From Rhodocyclaceae bacterium (GTDB taxonomy: Bacteria > Pseudomonadota > Gammaproteobacteria > Burkholderiales > Rhodocyclaceae), in contig JACDZI010000026.1 in assembly GCA_013426785.1 (NCBI GenBank), forward strand, positions 1 to 37,520: DNA of 37,520 nucleotides, in the 5' to 3' direction. The number at the start of each line of letters is the position of its first letter. The first letter of the stretch is position 1. Under the pieces are notes generated by a model. The model saw only the letters and a program-made list of their open reading frames with translations, was not told where the DNA came from and ran no database searches. Both the position numbers and the translations under genes were made by a program. Shown one piece after another: positions 17,013-25,786 of the stretch.

Positions 17013-17731
17013 TGCCAGTCGTCACCGCTGCAGGCGAGGGCATTGCCACGGTCGGCCGGCCAATCGCCCAACACCCAACGCTGGCAAAGCGCTCCTTCAA
17101 CTTCATGGGTGTGGCAGCCCTGAAGGTGCGTGTGGCCGTGGATCAGGGCGCGGGCCTGATGCCGGGCCATCAGGCGGATGACGGCTTCCTCGTTGACATC
17201 CATGATCGCCATCGGCTTGCCGTATTTTTCCGCTTCACTGCGCGCGCGCAATGCCGCGATTTCCTGTTTCCGATCGGCCAGTGATCGCGCCAGAAATGCG
17301 GCCTGCCAGTCCGGTACGCGCACGCTGGCGCGAAAGCGCTGGTAATCTGCATCGTCCGTACACAGGCAGTCGCCGTGCGTCAGCAGGATCGGCAAGCCGT
17401 TGAGGTCGTACCGGCAGGGATCGGGCAGCAGGGTGACTCCGGCCACGGCGGCAAATCGTTCGCCGAAGAGAAAATCGCGGTTGCCGGCCATGAAGGCGAT
17501 CGCGACGCCAAGCGCGGACAGGCTGCGCAAGGCTGCGACGATGTGCTGGTTGAACGGATCGTCGAGGTCGTCGTCGCCGGCCCAGTAATCGAACAGGTCG
17601 CCCAGGATGGTGACACGCTGCGCGTCGCGCGCATCGCCGGCAAGAAACTTCAGGAAGCGCTCGACCGTGGCCGGCTCGTGCGCGGAGAGATGCAGGTCGG
17701 AAATGAAGAGTTCCGACCCGCGGTCCTGCAT
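16994..17731 (-). CDS. lpxH: UDP-2,3-diacylglucosamine diphosphatase
   Basis: This peripheral membrane calcineurin-like phosphoesterase makes lipid X (2,3-diacylglucosamine 1-phosphate) in lipid A synthesis, implying a Gram-negative outer membrane. The metal-binding motifs are intact: SDLHLS, GDLFDYW, GNRDFLFG, THGD and HGHTH. Length is 245 residues. Its ATG overlaps the ppiB stop (TGATG), a translational-coupling arrangement, so it is the last gene of the minus-strand run that begins with the TPR gene at 21057. Confidence 0.96.
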   Translation of the reverse strand: MQDRGSELFISDLHLSAHEPATVERFLKFLAGDARDAQRVTILGDLFDYWAGDDDLDDPFNQHIVAALRSLSALGVAIAFMAGNRDFLFGERFAAVAGVTLLPDPCRYDLNGLPILLTHGDCLCTDDADYQRFRASVRVPDWQAAFLARSLADRKQEIAALRARSEAEKYGKPMAIMDVNEEAVIRLMARHQARALIHGHTHLQGCHTHEVEGALCQRWVLGDWPADRGNALACSGDDWHWLDLR

Positions 17732-18222
17732 CAGATGACCTCGGCCTTCTCGATCACCACGTCTTCGGTGGGCACGTCCTGATGGAAACCCTTGTTGCCG
17801 GTTCTGACGCCCTTGATCTTGTCGACGACATCCATGCCTTCAACGACGCGCGCGAACACGCAGTAGCCCCAGCCTTGGCCTGACGGCGCACTATGGTTGA
17901 GAAAGTCGTTATCAGCAACATTGATGAAGAACTGCGCCGTGGCTGAGTGCGGCTCGGAGGTGCGCGCCATGGCGACGGTGCCGCGATCATTTTTCAGGCC
18001 ATTGGCGGCCTCGTTCTCGATCGACTTTTGCATGCTTTTTTCCTTCATGCCGACGCCCATGCCACCACCCTGGATCATGAAGCCATCGATGACGCGGTGG
18101 AAGATCGTGCCATCGTAGTGGCCGGACTCGACATAGGCAAGAAAGTTGGCGGCCGTCTTCGGCGCCTTTTCGCTTTCGAGTTCGAGGGTGATGACGCCGT
18201 GGTTGGTGGTGAGCTTGATCAT
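17731..18222 (-). CDS. ppiB: Cytoplasmic cyclophilin-type peptidyl-prolyl isomerase
   Basis: Without a signal peptide, this 163-residue cyclophilin should act in the cytoplasm, isomerising X-Pro bonds. Active-site segments are [34 protein letters not shown] and the [19 protein letters not shown] region. It shows strong similarity over its whole length to the upstream exported cyclophilin, pointing to a tandem duplication. ATGA overlaps join it to the upstream gene, and its stop overlaps the lpxH start. Confidence 0.95.
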   Translation of the reverse strand: MIKLTTNHGVITLELESEKAPKTAANFLAYVESGHYDGTIFHRVIDGFMIQGGGMGVGMKEKSMQKSIENEAANGLKNDRGTVAMARTSEPHSATAQFFINVADNDFLNHSAPSGQGWGYCVFARVVEGMDVVDKIKGVRTGNKGFHQDVPTEDVVIEKAEVI

Positions 18223-18788
18223 TTCGCTGCTTCCTTTGGAGTGATGAGAGTGGCGGACTGGATGACGATCGGCGTGGTCGGCACGTCACGGAACATCCCG
18301 GAGGCGCCGGTACTGGCCTTGCCGATTTTCTGGACGACATCCATGCCCTGCACCACCTTGCCGAACACGGCATAGCCCCAGCCGTCACGAGAGGGGTAGT
18401 CCAGCGGTGCGTTGTTGACCAGGTTGATGAAGAACTGCGCCGAGGCCGAGTGCGGGTCGGACGTGCGCGCCATGGCGATGGTGCCGGGCAGGTTCTTGAG
18501 CCCGTTCTTGGCTTCGTTCTGGATGGCCGGGCGTGTTGCCTTCTCTTTCATGCCCGGCTCGAAACCGCCACCCTGGATCATGAAGCTGTCGATGACGCGA
18601 TGGAAAATGGTGCCGTTGTAAAAGCCGTCCTTGACGTATTGCAGGAAATTCTCGGTCGTCTTCGGTGCCTTCTCGGCATCGAGTTCGAGGACGATCACGC
18701 CCTGGCTGGTCTTGAGTTCGACCTGCGGGTTGGCGGCCCAGGCGGTGGAAAGGCAAAAAACGGACAGCAGGACAAGCAGTTTTTTCAT
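18219..18788 (-). CDS. ppiA: Exported cyclophilin-type peptidyl-prolyl isomerase
   Basis: The signal peptide [18 protein letters not shown], with cleavage expected before ANPQVE, directs this 189-residue cyclophilin to the periplasm. It has [20 protein letters not shown] and [12 protein letters not shown]. The start at 18788 has GGAG 7-10 bases upstream; a longer open frame to 19007 overlaps the L,D-transpeptidase gene and is spurious. It is 38 bp downstream of that gene and overlaps ppiB by 4 bp. Confidence 0.94.
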   Translation of the reverse strand: MKKLLVLLSVFCLSTAWAANPQVELKTSQGVIVLELDAEKAPKTTENFLQYVKDGFYNGTIFHRVIDSFMIQGGGFEPGMKEKATRPAIQNEAKNGLKNLPGTIAMARTSDPHSASAQFFINLVNNAPLDYPSRDGWGYAVFGKVVQGMDVVQKIGKASTGASGMFRDVPTTPIVIQSATLITPKEAAK

Positions 18789-18826
18789 GGTGACTCCGAT
18801 GGGGAAAATAGGGACGTCGGGGGATG

Positions 18827-20017
18827 TCAGGCGGCGTCTTCGGAGACGATTTTCCAGCGGCCGCCATCCTTGATCCAGTACTGGCGCTTCTGCATCCGGT
18901 TCGACAGATTGCTGCTCAGGTAATCCTGCTCGAAGGTAACGACCACGTAGTCGTCCTTGCCCGGATTGCGGAACATGCTGATATTGTTGGTGGCGACCTT
19001 GATCCACTGCTTGCCGGCGTTGACCTTTTTCTTTTGGGCGAGCCAGGCGTCCAGATCCTTGCCGTCGCTCTTGAAGTCGCGCGCATAGTGGCTAGCGTAG
19101 CGCTCGAGGTCGAGGCTTTCCCAGTCGCGGCGCCATTCGTCAATCATCGTCAGCAGCGACTGGCGTTCCGTCTGCCAGTCGTCGAGCGATAGCCACTCGA
19201 TACTGTTGCTGATGATGACCGGCGTGGAGCCAATCTGCAGATTCTTCGCCAGCGCATCAAGGTCGGTATTGGCGAGCACGACGCAGCCATCGGAGGCCTT
19301 GGGCGGGCGCGAAAAGGTGTCGGAGGGCGTGCCATGCAGCCAGATGCCGTGGCCCTTGCGCCCCATCTTCTTGTCCCACTCGTTGGGATAATTGAGCGGA
19401 TAGGCACCGTTCCCATAGAGGTCCGGAAGCTTCTGGCGCGGCAGGCTGGAGGTGACGTGATAGACACCGATGGGCGTTTTCTTGTCGCCTTCGGTCAGCT
19501 TTTCGACGCCAAGCTTGCCGTGCGAGATGTAGTAATCGGCGACAAAGCGCGGCGTGCCATTATCGTTCTGGTAGAGATAGAGACGGGCTTTCTGCGTATC
19601 GACGACCACGGCGTGCTTCTGGTCGGACCGCAACTGCACCAGGTAGCGGGGTACCTGGCTTTCCGTCGGCTTGTTCTTGTAAGCCCGCAGGCGGGCGATG
19701 GCTTCTTCGCGCAGGTCGGCAACCTGTTCCTCGGCGACTCTGGGGCCACCCTGCCCGAAGCGCTGCAACGGGCGGGTGCGCGCCAGCAGCAGGTCGCCCT
19801 TGATCAGGTGGCCGAGGCGGAACTTCGGGTAGGCCTTGACGAGCGCCTCGGTTTCATTGAGCGCTGCTTCCCACTGGTTTTGCTCGATCTGTTCGAAGAC
19901 ATGCGCCAGCAGCGGCTCGGGACCGGAGTCGGTGTAGCGTACGGGCACATCGGCAAAGGCTCCGGCAGCGAAAAGGGTGCAGGCTGCCAGCCCGCTCAGA
20001 AACTTGCGTGCTGTCAT
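18827..20017 (-). CDS. Periplasmic L,D-transpeptidase, Cds6-like
   Basis: This 396-residue exported enzyme has an N-terminal signal (cleavage near AFA-DV), a helical repeat-like region to about 120, a YkuD catalytic domain (about 124-275) and a C-terminal NTF2-like domain. The YkuD motif is HGIWLHGT with His228, followed by SDGCVVLAN with nucleophile Cys245. Such enzymes make 3-3 peptidoglycan cross-links, attach lipoproteins or cleave them; the exact reaction cannot be told. The C-terminal domain ([19 protein letters not shown] onward) resembles that of the neighbouring TPR protein. The ATG at 20017 overlaps that gene's stop codon. Confidence 0.9.
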   Translation of the reverse strand: MTARKFLSGLAACTLFAAGAFADVPVRYTDSGPEPLLAHVFEQIEQNQWEAALNETEALVKAYPKFRLGHLIKGDLLLARTRPLQRFGQGGPRVAEEQVADLREEAIARLRAYKNKPTESQVPRYLVQLRSDQKHAVVVDTQKARLYLYQNDNGTPRFVADYYISHGKLGVEKLTEGDKKTPIGVYHVTSSLPRQKLPDLYGNGAYPLNYPNEWDKKMGRKGHGIWLHGTPSDTFSRPPKASDGCVVLANTDLDALAKNLQIGSTPVIISNSIEWLSLDDWQTERQSLLTMIDEWRRDWESLDLERYASHYARDFKSDGKDLDAWLAQKKKVNAGKQWIKVATNNISMFRNPGKDDYVVVTFEQDYLSSNLSNRMQKRQYWIKDGGRWKIVSEDAA

Positions 20018-21057
20018 CCCCCGACCCGTTCTTGCTGGATCAGCCATTTGCCGTCACGCTTGACCAGCACGAGCGTCTTGCCGGAGGACGTCGATAGGCT
20101 GGCTGACTTGTAGTGCTGACGAAAGCGCACGACCACCTTATCGTCACCTTCTGCCTTGATGGCCAGTTTGTCGCGGCTGACCTCGATCTTGCCTGGCTTG
20201 CCGACGCGCTGGGTGCGCTCGTTTTCCCATTCCTTGCGACTTTGGTCTTTCGGCGGGTCGAAATCCTTGGCATACACCGCCAGGTAACCCTTGACGTCCT
20301 TTTTCGACCAGGCGCTCAACCAGCCATCGATGGCAGCAGCGATCTCGATGCTGGCATCGACGGGTTTGGCGGGTTCGGCCGGCTTGACTGTCGCGACGAC
20401 AATGGGGGTGGGCGGCGTTGGCGCAGGGGCCGCCGGTTGGACGGTGGGCGTTTTGCTGGCGGCGACAATCGGGGTCGGTGCCGTCCCGCCAACGCCGACT
20501 TTTCCTGTGCCGACCAGATCGCTGATCATGGCCAGCTTGGTCTGCGCCGACTCATTGGTCGAATCGATCTGCAGGGCCTTGCCGTAGGCCTGGCTGGCCA
20601 GTCGCGAGTAGATGTCGCCGAGATTTTCGTGCGCCGTGGCGTAGGCCGGATGGGTGCGGATCGCCATTTCCAGCGCTTCCTTGGCCTTGTCGTACTGTTT
20701 CTGTTGTGCGTAGATCACCGCCAGGTTGTTGTAAGGTTCGGGCAACTCGGGATAGTCCTCGGTGAGCTTCCTGAACACGGCGATGGCCTCGCCTTGCTTG
20801 TTCATGCCGGTGAGGATGATGCCCTTGAGAAAACGCCCCTGTGCATCCTTGGGCTTGTCGGCGAGATAGCGGTCAACCTGATCGAGCGCCTTGGCATACT
20901 GGCCTGATTTGATCGAGTGGCTGACATCCTCGATATTGTTCGCCCAGGCAGCAGGGGCAGCACCAAAAATTGTGCAACCGCTGACCAGCAAGACGAGGCG
21001 AACAGGCGCACCCAGGCGCGGCATGAAAGCAGTCGAGAAAGTGGGGAAAATTGGCAT
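20014..21057 (-). CDS. Exported TPR protein with C-terminal NTF2-like (Cds6-type) domain
   Basis: A signal peptide (hydrophobic core LVLLVSGCTIFGAAPAAWA, residues 21-39) is followed by about three TPR units (45-175), a Pro/Ala/Thr linker (185-240) and an NTF2-like domain (about 245-347; IDGWLSAWSKKDVKGYLAVY). The same kind of C-terminal domain ends the downstream L,D-transpeptidase, and the genes overlap by 4 bp, so the two products probably act together at the cell wall. A 24-bp repeat encodes KVGVGGT (186-192) at the start of the linker. Start: ATG at 21057, with an ATG at 21024 equally possible (12 residues shorter). An open frame reaching back to 21852 runs antisense through cysS and is not real. 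Confidence 0.85.
   Translation of the reverse strand: MPIFPTFSTAFMPRLGAPVRLVLLVSGCTIFGAAPAAWANNIEDVSHSIKSGQYAKALDQVDRYLADKPKDAQGRFLKGIILTGMNKQGEAIAVFRKLTEDYPELPEPYNNLAVIYAQQKQYDKAKEALEMAIRTHPAYATAHENLGDIYSRLASQAYGKALQIDSTNESAQTKLAMISDLVGTGKVGVGGTAPTPIVAASKTPTVQPAAPAPTPPTPIVVATVKPAEPAKPVDASIEIAAAIDGWLSAWSKKDVKGYLAVYAKDFDPPKDQSRKEWENERTQRVGKPGKIEVSRDKLAIKAEGDDKVVVRFRQHYKSASLSTSSGKTLVLVKRDGKWLIQQERVGG
20480..20503 (+). repeat. 24-bp dispersed repeat inside the TPR gene, one mismatch
   Basis: It lies antisense to the minus-strand TPR gene and encodes KVGVGGT (residues 186-192). One substitution from consensus changes Ala to Val in the peptide. Confidence 0.85.
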
Positions 21058-21198
21058 GCTGTGCTGGTTTTGACAGAAAGTTTCAACGTATGATTCTAAC
21101 AAAGAAGCCCTTTCCGGCGCTCCTGCGGGGGTTGGAGTAAAGCCCCAATACGCGTCTTTTCCTTCCCTTTTTCGGTCCCGTTTCGCTTGTCTGTAGCC

Positions 21199-22578
21199 AT
21201 GCTGAAAATTTACAACTCGCTTACCCGTTCCGTCCAGGACTTCATTCCCATCGAACCCGGCAAGGTTCGGCTCTACGTCTGCGGCATGACGGTCTACGAT
21301 TTCTGTCATCTGGGTCATGGCCGCGTCATGGTGGTGTTCGACATGGTGACACGCTGGTTGCGGGCAAGCGGCTACCACGTTATCTATGTGCGCAATATCA
21401 CCGATATCGACGACAAGATCATCAAACGGGCGGCCGAAAACGGCGAAACGGTGCGTGCCCTGACCGACCGATTTATCGGGTTCATGCACGAGGATTCCGC
21501 TGCATTGGGGGTGCTGCCGCCCGATCACGAACCGCGCGCCACCGAATTCGTGCCGCAGATGCTTGACCTGATCGGCAGGCTGGAGCAGAACGGCTACGCC
21601 TATCTGGCCGGCAACCATGACGTTTGCTACTCGGTACGCAGGTTCTCCGGTTACGGCAAGCTCTCGGGTAAGGCGCTCGAAGATCTGCGGGCCGGCGAGC
21701 GCGTCGATGTCATGGAAGGCAAGCAGGACCCTCTCGACTTCGTGCTCTGGAAACACGCCAAGCCGGAAGAGTCGGCCGAGGTGAAGTGGGAGTCTGCCTG
21801 GGGCAGCGGACGCCCCGGTTGGCACATCGAATGCTCGGCGATGAGTTCGCAACTACTGGGCGAACACTTCGACATCCATGGCGGCGGGCAGGATCTACAG
21901 TTTCCGCATCACGAAAACGAGATCGCCCAGTCAGAAGGGGCGCACGGCAAGACTTTCGTCAATTACTGGATGCACAACGGCTTCGTGCGCGTCGATGACG
22001 AGAAGATGTCGAAGTCGCTCGGCAACTTCTTCACCCTCCGCGAAATCCTCAAGAAATACGATGCCGAGGTGGTGCGCTTCTTCATCCTGCGCGCCCATTA
22101 CCGCAGTCCCTTGAACTACTCCGACGGCCATCTCGACGATGCACGTGCCGCGCTGACGCGGCTCTACACCGCACTGAAGGGCTTCGCTGTGCAGTCTGTG
22201 GTCGACTGGGACGAAGCCTATGCCTGCCGCTTCCGCAACGCGATGGACGACGATTTCGCCACCCCGGAAGCCGTGGCGGTACTGTTCGACATCGCCAACG
22301 ACCTGAACCGCAGCAAGGATGCCAAACTGGCCGCGCAACTCAAGGGTCTGGCGGGCGTGTTGGGCTTGTTGCAGCGCGATCCGGTCGAGTTTCTGCAGGC
22401 GGGTCCGGCTGACGCTGCCGGCTTGAGAACTACCGAGATCGATAAAAAAGTCGGCGCTCGCAACATGGCGAAAAAGGCGAAGAACTTCGCTGAGGCCGAC
22501 CGCATCCGCGACGAACTCAAGGCAGCGGGTATCGTGCTCGAAGACGGCCCGCAGGGGACGACTTGGCGGCGGGGATAA
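21199..22578 (+). CDS. cysS: Cysteinyl-tRNA synthetase
   Basis: This class I synthetase charges tRNA-Cys. The zinc and substrate region [17 protein letters not shown] carries a HIGH-type [12 protein letters not shown] holds further zinc ligands and [10 protein letters not shown] is the KMSKS loop. The 459 residues are full length. The ATG at 21199 gives the expected MLKIYNS start; a TTG four codons earlier is unlikely. It is divergent from the TPR/L,D-transpeptidase operon. Near the 3' end, 22446-22458 matches half of the 24-bp repeat, and a full exact copy begins inside the stop codon. Confidence 0.97.
   Translation: MLKIYNSLTRSVQDFIPIEPGKVRLYVCGMTVYDFCHLGHGRVMVVFDMVTRWLRASGYHVIYVRNITDIDDKIIKRAAENGETVRALTDRFIGFMHEDSAALGVLPPDHEPRATEFVPQMLDLIGRLEQNGYAYLAGNHDVCYSVRRFSGYGKLSGKALEDLRAGERVDVMEGKQDPLDFVLWKHAKPEESAEVKWESAWGSGRPGWHIECSAMSSQLLGEHFDIHGGGQDLQFPHHENEIAQSEGAHGKTFVNYWMHNGFVRVDDEKMSKSLGNFFTLREILKKYDAEVVRFFILRAHYRSPLNYSDGHLDDARAALTRLYTALKGFAVQSVVDWDEAYACRFRNAMDDDFATPEAVAVLFDIANDLNRSKDAKLAAQLKGLAGVLGLLQRDPVEFLQAGPADAAGLRTTEIDKKVGARNMAKKAKNFAEADRIRDELKAAGIVLEDGPQGTTWRRG
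22446..22458 (-). repeat. Half copy of the 24-bp repeat in cysS
   Basis: AAAAGTCGGCGCT matches the first 13 bases of the reverse-strand unit exactly, then diverges. It encodes the DKKVGARN segment of CysRS. Confidence 0.4.
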
Positions 22579-22600
22579 AAGTCGGCGCTGGCGGGACGGC
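22577..22600 (-). repeat. 24-bp dispersed repeat, exact copy, at the cysS stop codon
   Basis: This exact copy begins at the second base of the cysS TAA (22576-22578), so the first two A residues of the repeat complete the stop codon. Confidence 0.9.
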
Positions 22601-22652
22601 GGGTAGCGACCCCTATGCGCAGTTTTAAAGGGGCTAAACGACGAACCACATA

Positions 22653-22856
22653 ATGAAAATTGCCATTAGTGTCGCCATGCTGTTGATGCTCGCCACCTGC
22701 GGCGTCGATACCGCCAGCACGGCTGCGACCGCCGTCGCGCTGAAGAAACAGGAAGTCGAGCAGGGGCAGCAGACCATGAAGCAACTTCAGCAGAACCTGG
22801 ATCAGGTCAATCAGCAGGCTGCGCAGCGAAACGAGCAGGCGGAGCAGAGCCGATGA
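22653..22856 (+). CDS. Small exported, coiled-coil protein (putative lipoprotein)
   Basis: This 67-residue protein has a short signal-like N-terminus, MKIAISVAMLLMLATCGVD, followed by a Gln-rich heptad-like region (KKQEVEQGQQTMKQLQQNL) likely to form a coiled coil. The residues LATC resemble a lipobox, but Thr before Cys is not the usual Gly/Ala/Ser, so lipidation at Cys16 is uncertain. I know no named family. It lies after cysS on the same strand and converges on mltB with a 6-bp gap. It may be a small periplasmic or outer-membrane protein. Confidence 0.6.
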   Translation: MKIAISVAMLLMLATCGVDTASTAATAVALKKQEVEQGQQTMKQLQQNLDQVNQQAAQRNEQAEQSR

Positions 22857-22862
22857 ATCGGT

Positions 22863-23834
22863 TCATTGCCGTGCCTTGAGCGCCTGCGCGAACTGGAACA
22901 CCGCCATCGCGTAGAAACTGCTGCGGTTGTAGCGGGTGATGACGTAGAAGTTCCGGTAGCCGAGCCAGTATTCGATTGGCGCATCCGGTGTCACCAGATC
23001 AATCAGCGCGGCCGGGGCATCGGGCGCGTTGGCCGGAATCTCGATGCCGAATGCAGCCATCTCCGCAGGAAAACGCACCGGCTTGATGCCTTCGGAAATC
23101 AGTGATTCGGTTACCGTCCCGCCAGCGCCGACTTTTACCGCGACGGGTCCGCCGTTTTCCCAGCCGTGTTCCTTGAGGAAATTGGCGACGCTGCCGATGG
23201 CATCGGCCGGGCTGCGGGTCAGGTCGATATGACCATTCCTGTCGAAATCGACGGCATAGGCGCGGATGCTTGAGGGCAAAAACTGCGGCAGGCCGATCGC
23301 CCCGGCGTAGGAACTGCGATAGCTGTCGGGCGCACGCTGTTCATCACGGGCGAGCAGCAGCAAGGCTTCCAGTTCGCGGCGGAATAGCTCGGCGCGCGGC
23401 GGATAGTCGAAGGCCAGCGTGGCCAGGGCCGCGAAGGTGTCGAAGCGGCCGAGGTACCTGCCGTAGAAGGTCTCGATGCCGATGATGGCAACGATAATTT
23501 CGGCCGGCACGCCGAAGAGGGCTTGCGCCTTCGCTAGCGTTGCCTTGTGCTTGCGCCAGAACTCGAGTCCGGCGGCGATGCGCCGCGGTTCGATGAAACG
23601 CTGGCGGTAGATTTGCCAGGAGCGGATACCCGGATCGGTAGGCGGGGCGATGGCTTTCAGCACCAAGGGGATCGACTGCGTCTGATCGAACAGCGCGGTG
23701 AGGTGTGCGTCATCGAAGCCGTGGCGCGCCTGCATCTCGGCGATGAAAGCCTGAACGTCCTCCCTCGCGGCGTAATCGCTGGCGTGGGCGGTCAGGGAGA
23801 ATAGTAGGGCGAGCAAGGCAAGGAGGCGGTTCAT
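22863..23834 (-). CDS. mltB: Lytic murein transglycosylase B
   Basis: MltB cleaves the MurNAc-GlcNAc bond of peptidoglycan with formation of 1,6-anhydro ends. The catalytic Glu121 lies in GIETFYGRYLGRFDTFAALA, and SSYAGAIGLPQFLPSS is a second family block. A cleavable signal (MNRLLALLALLFSLTAHA) is present without a lipobox, so the 323-residue product should be soluble in the periplasm. A 24-bp repeat encodes KVGAGGT (234-240) in a surface loop after HGWENGGPVAV. It overlaps the tgpA stop by 4 bp and is the last gene of its operon. Confidence 0.93.
   Translation of the reverse strand: MNRLLALLALLFSLTAHASDYAAREDVQAFIAEMQARHGFDDAHLTALFDQTQSIPLVLKAIAPPTDPGIRSWQIYRQRFIEPRRIAAGLEFWRKHKATLAKAQALFGVPAEIIVAIIGIETFYGRYLGRFDTFAALATLAFDYPPRAELFRRELEALLLLARDEQRAPDSYRSSYAGAIGLPQFLPSSIRAYAVDFDRNGHIDLTRSPADAIGSVANFLKEHGWENGGPVAVKVGAGGTVTESLISEGIKPVRFPAEMAAFGIEIPANAPDAPAALIDLVTPDAPIEYWLGYRNFYVITRYNRSSFYAMAVFQFAQALKARQ
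23113..23136 (+). repeat. 24-bp dispersed repeat inside mltB, one mismatch
   Basis: It lies antisense to mltB and encodes KVGAGGT. Only the first base differs from consensus (A for G). Confidence 0.86.
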
Positions 23835-25786
23835 GGCGTGAAGGCAGCAATGCGGCGACGGAGTTCATCGATCTGTCGGGCGGGCAGGCTACCGTAGCGC
23901 AGCCCGGCATAAAGCGCGGCGATGCGATCGATTTCCGCCGCTTTCGCCGGTTGCGTCCGGGCGATACGGCGCGCATAGTCCTGTGGACCCTCCCAGGAGT
24001 GACGTGCCAGCCCCTGTTTGCCGAGGCGGCGCGACAGCCGGCGCCATTGGCGCTCGACCGGATCGAGCCGCGGTCGGCGCCACAGCATCCACCCGGTCAG
24101 GCCCAGCAACATACTGCCGCACAGGACGGCCAGTGTCGCGGTCATGGTCTGCCAGTCGGGGGCGGCCATGCCAAGCTTCTGGAGGAATTCGCGCTGCCGC
24201 TGCGGATCGTAGCCGAGCACCCACTGGTTCCAGGAATTGTTGATCGCCCACCAGCGGAAGCGCATTTCGCGCAGCCAGTCGAAGCCGGCACGTGAGAGCA
24301 AGGGCAGCGAATCTCCCTCTGGTACCGCTGCTGCCAGGTTCTGTTCGATGCGCCTTGGCATACTGACGGCAGTCGGGTCCACGCGCACCCAGCCACGCTT
24401 TGCCAGCCAGACTTCGGCCCAGGCATGGGCATCCGACTGGCGGATCACCCAAGTGTCGTCGACCGGGTTGCGCTCGCCACCCTGATAGCCGGTGACGACG
24501 CGCGCGGGGATACCGGCGGCCCGCATCAGCACGACGAAGGCCGCCGAGAAGTGCTCGCAGAAGCCGCGCTTGTAATCGAACAGGAATTCGTCGGCGACAT
24601 TCATGCTCATCAGGGGTGGCTGCAGGGTGTAGAGCAGGCGCTGGTCGCGCATGAAGTCGATGGCGCGCCGCAGGCGTTCTTCATCCGTGCCGCCGGTGGA
24701 TTTCCAGCCTCCGCCGAGTCCGAGTGTGCGCGGGTTGTCGAGCAGCGGCAGGGCCAGCGCTTCCGCCAGCAGTCGCGGGTCTTCTTCCGGAAATTGCACG
24801 GCGGGCTGCGAGCGCATGTCATAACGGATTCGTTCGCGCACCGGGCGCCGCGCGTGCAACTGGAAGTCGTTGGTCGTGAACCCGATGGCGGGCACCGTTG
24901 TCGGAAATTCGAGCGCGAACAGCCAGGGCTTGTTATGCGGTTCGAGTGTCACGGTATAGGCATAGGCCGGAGCGTTGGCGCTGGACGCGTAGGCAAGCTT
25001 GCTGGTTCTCGATGTCATGCCGCCCGGCCGCCAGGTGCGACCGTCGAGGAGCGCTAACACTGGGCCGCGCCAGTACAAGTCCTTCTGCGCCGGAACCTTG
25101 TTATCGAACTTGACGCGGAAGGCGATGGCATCCGACTGGATCAGGTTGTTGATCGCGCCCGGCGACATGTTGTCCGATAGGCCGGTCAGACTGCTGTAAG
25201 CGTCGGCGGGTAGCCCCCATAGTGGCCCGGAGATACGCGGGAACAGAACGAACAGGATCAGCATGAAGGGTAGCGACTGTGCCAGCATCAGCCCGGCGAG
25301 GCGTACCAGTCCGGCCGGCCGCGCCTGGCTGTCGGTGAGACTGGCCAGCGCCGCAGTCGTGATGACGACTGTTGCAATCATCGTCAGGGCGACCGGGATG
25401 GACTGGTTCTCAAAAAACTGCGTGAGGGTGAGAAAGTAAGCCAGCAGTACGATGGCCAGCCCGTCGCGCGGCGCGCGTGCCTCCAGTTGCTTGAGGGCCA
25501 GAAACAGTACCAGCAGCGCCACGCCGGCTTGCTGCCCGAACAGGGTGCGGTATTGCTCCATCACCCCCGCCGCACCGGCAAGACTGACACACACCAGCAG
25601 CCAGCGGCCGGGCAAGGGTCGGCGCAGCCAGGCGAGCGTGCCGCGCCAGAAGAAAGTAATCGTCGTCAGGGCGGCGAGCCATGGTGGTAACTGTGCCACC
25701 AGCGGGGCGAAGGCGGCAATGCCGGCTGCCAGCAGCCACCAGGTCTGCATTGGCGTGAGTGGATGAATCGGTGTCTTACTGGCCAT
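23831..25786 (-). CDS. tgpA: TgpA-type membrane transglutaminase (DUF3488)
   Basis: About six membrane segments fill residues 15-185, followed by a periplasmic transglutaminase-like domain and a final membrane helix near 560. The catalytic triad is visible: Cys410 in RGFCEHFSAAF, His454 in QSDAHAWAEVW and Asp470 in WVRVDPTAV. Family members are essential in Pseudomonas aeruginosa, probably through a cell-envelope role. The ATG at 25786 gives MASKTPIHPLTPMQTWWLL (651 residues) and overlaps the DUF58 gene end by 11 bp. The moxR-DUF58-tgpA order is widely conserved. Confidence 0.92.
   Translation of the reverse strand: MASKTPIHPLTPMQTWWLLAAGIAAFAPLVAQLPPWLAALTTITFFWRGTLAWLRRPLPGRWLLVCVSLAGAAGVMEQYRTLFGQQAGVALLVLFLALKQLEARAPRDGLAIVLLAYFLTLTQFFENQSIPVALTMIATVVITTAALASLTDSQARPAGLVRLAGLMLAQSLPFMLILFVLFPRISGPLWGLPADAYSSLTGLSDNMSPGAINNLIQSDAIAFRVKFDNKVPAQKDLYWRGPVLALLDGRTWRPGGMTSRTSKLAYASSANAPAYAYTVTLEPHNKPWLFALEFPTTVPAIGFTTNDFQLHARRPVRERIRYDMRSQPAVQFPEEDPRLLAEALALPLLDNPRTLGLGGGWKSTGGTDEERLRRAIDFMRDQRLLYTLQPPLMSMNVADEFLFDYKRGFCEHFSAAFVVLMRAAGIPARVVTGYQGGERNPVDDTWVIRQSDAHAWAEVWLAKRGWVRVDPTAVSMPRRIEQNLAAAVPEGDSLPLLSRAGFDWLREMRFRWWAINNSWNQWVLGYDPQRQREFLQKLGMAAPDWQTMTATLAVLCGSMLLGLTGWMLWRRPRLDPVERQWRRLSRRLGKQGLARHSWEGPQDYARRIARTQPAKAAEIDRIAALYAGLRYGSLPARQIDELRRRIAAFTP

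Noticed and set aside
21058-21852. N-terminal extension of the TPR protein to 612 residues
   Set aside because: It runs antisense through cysS; the signal peptide near 21057 marks the real start.
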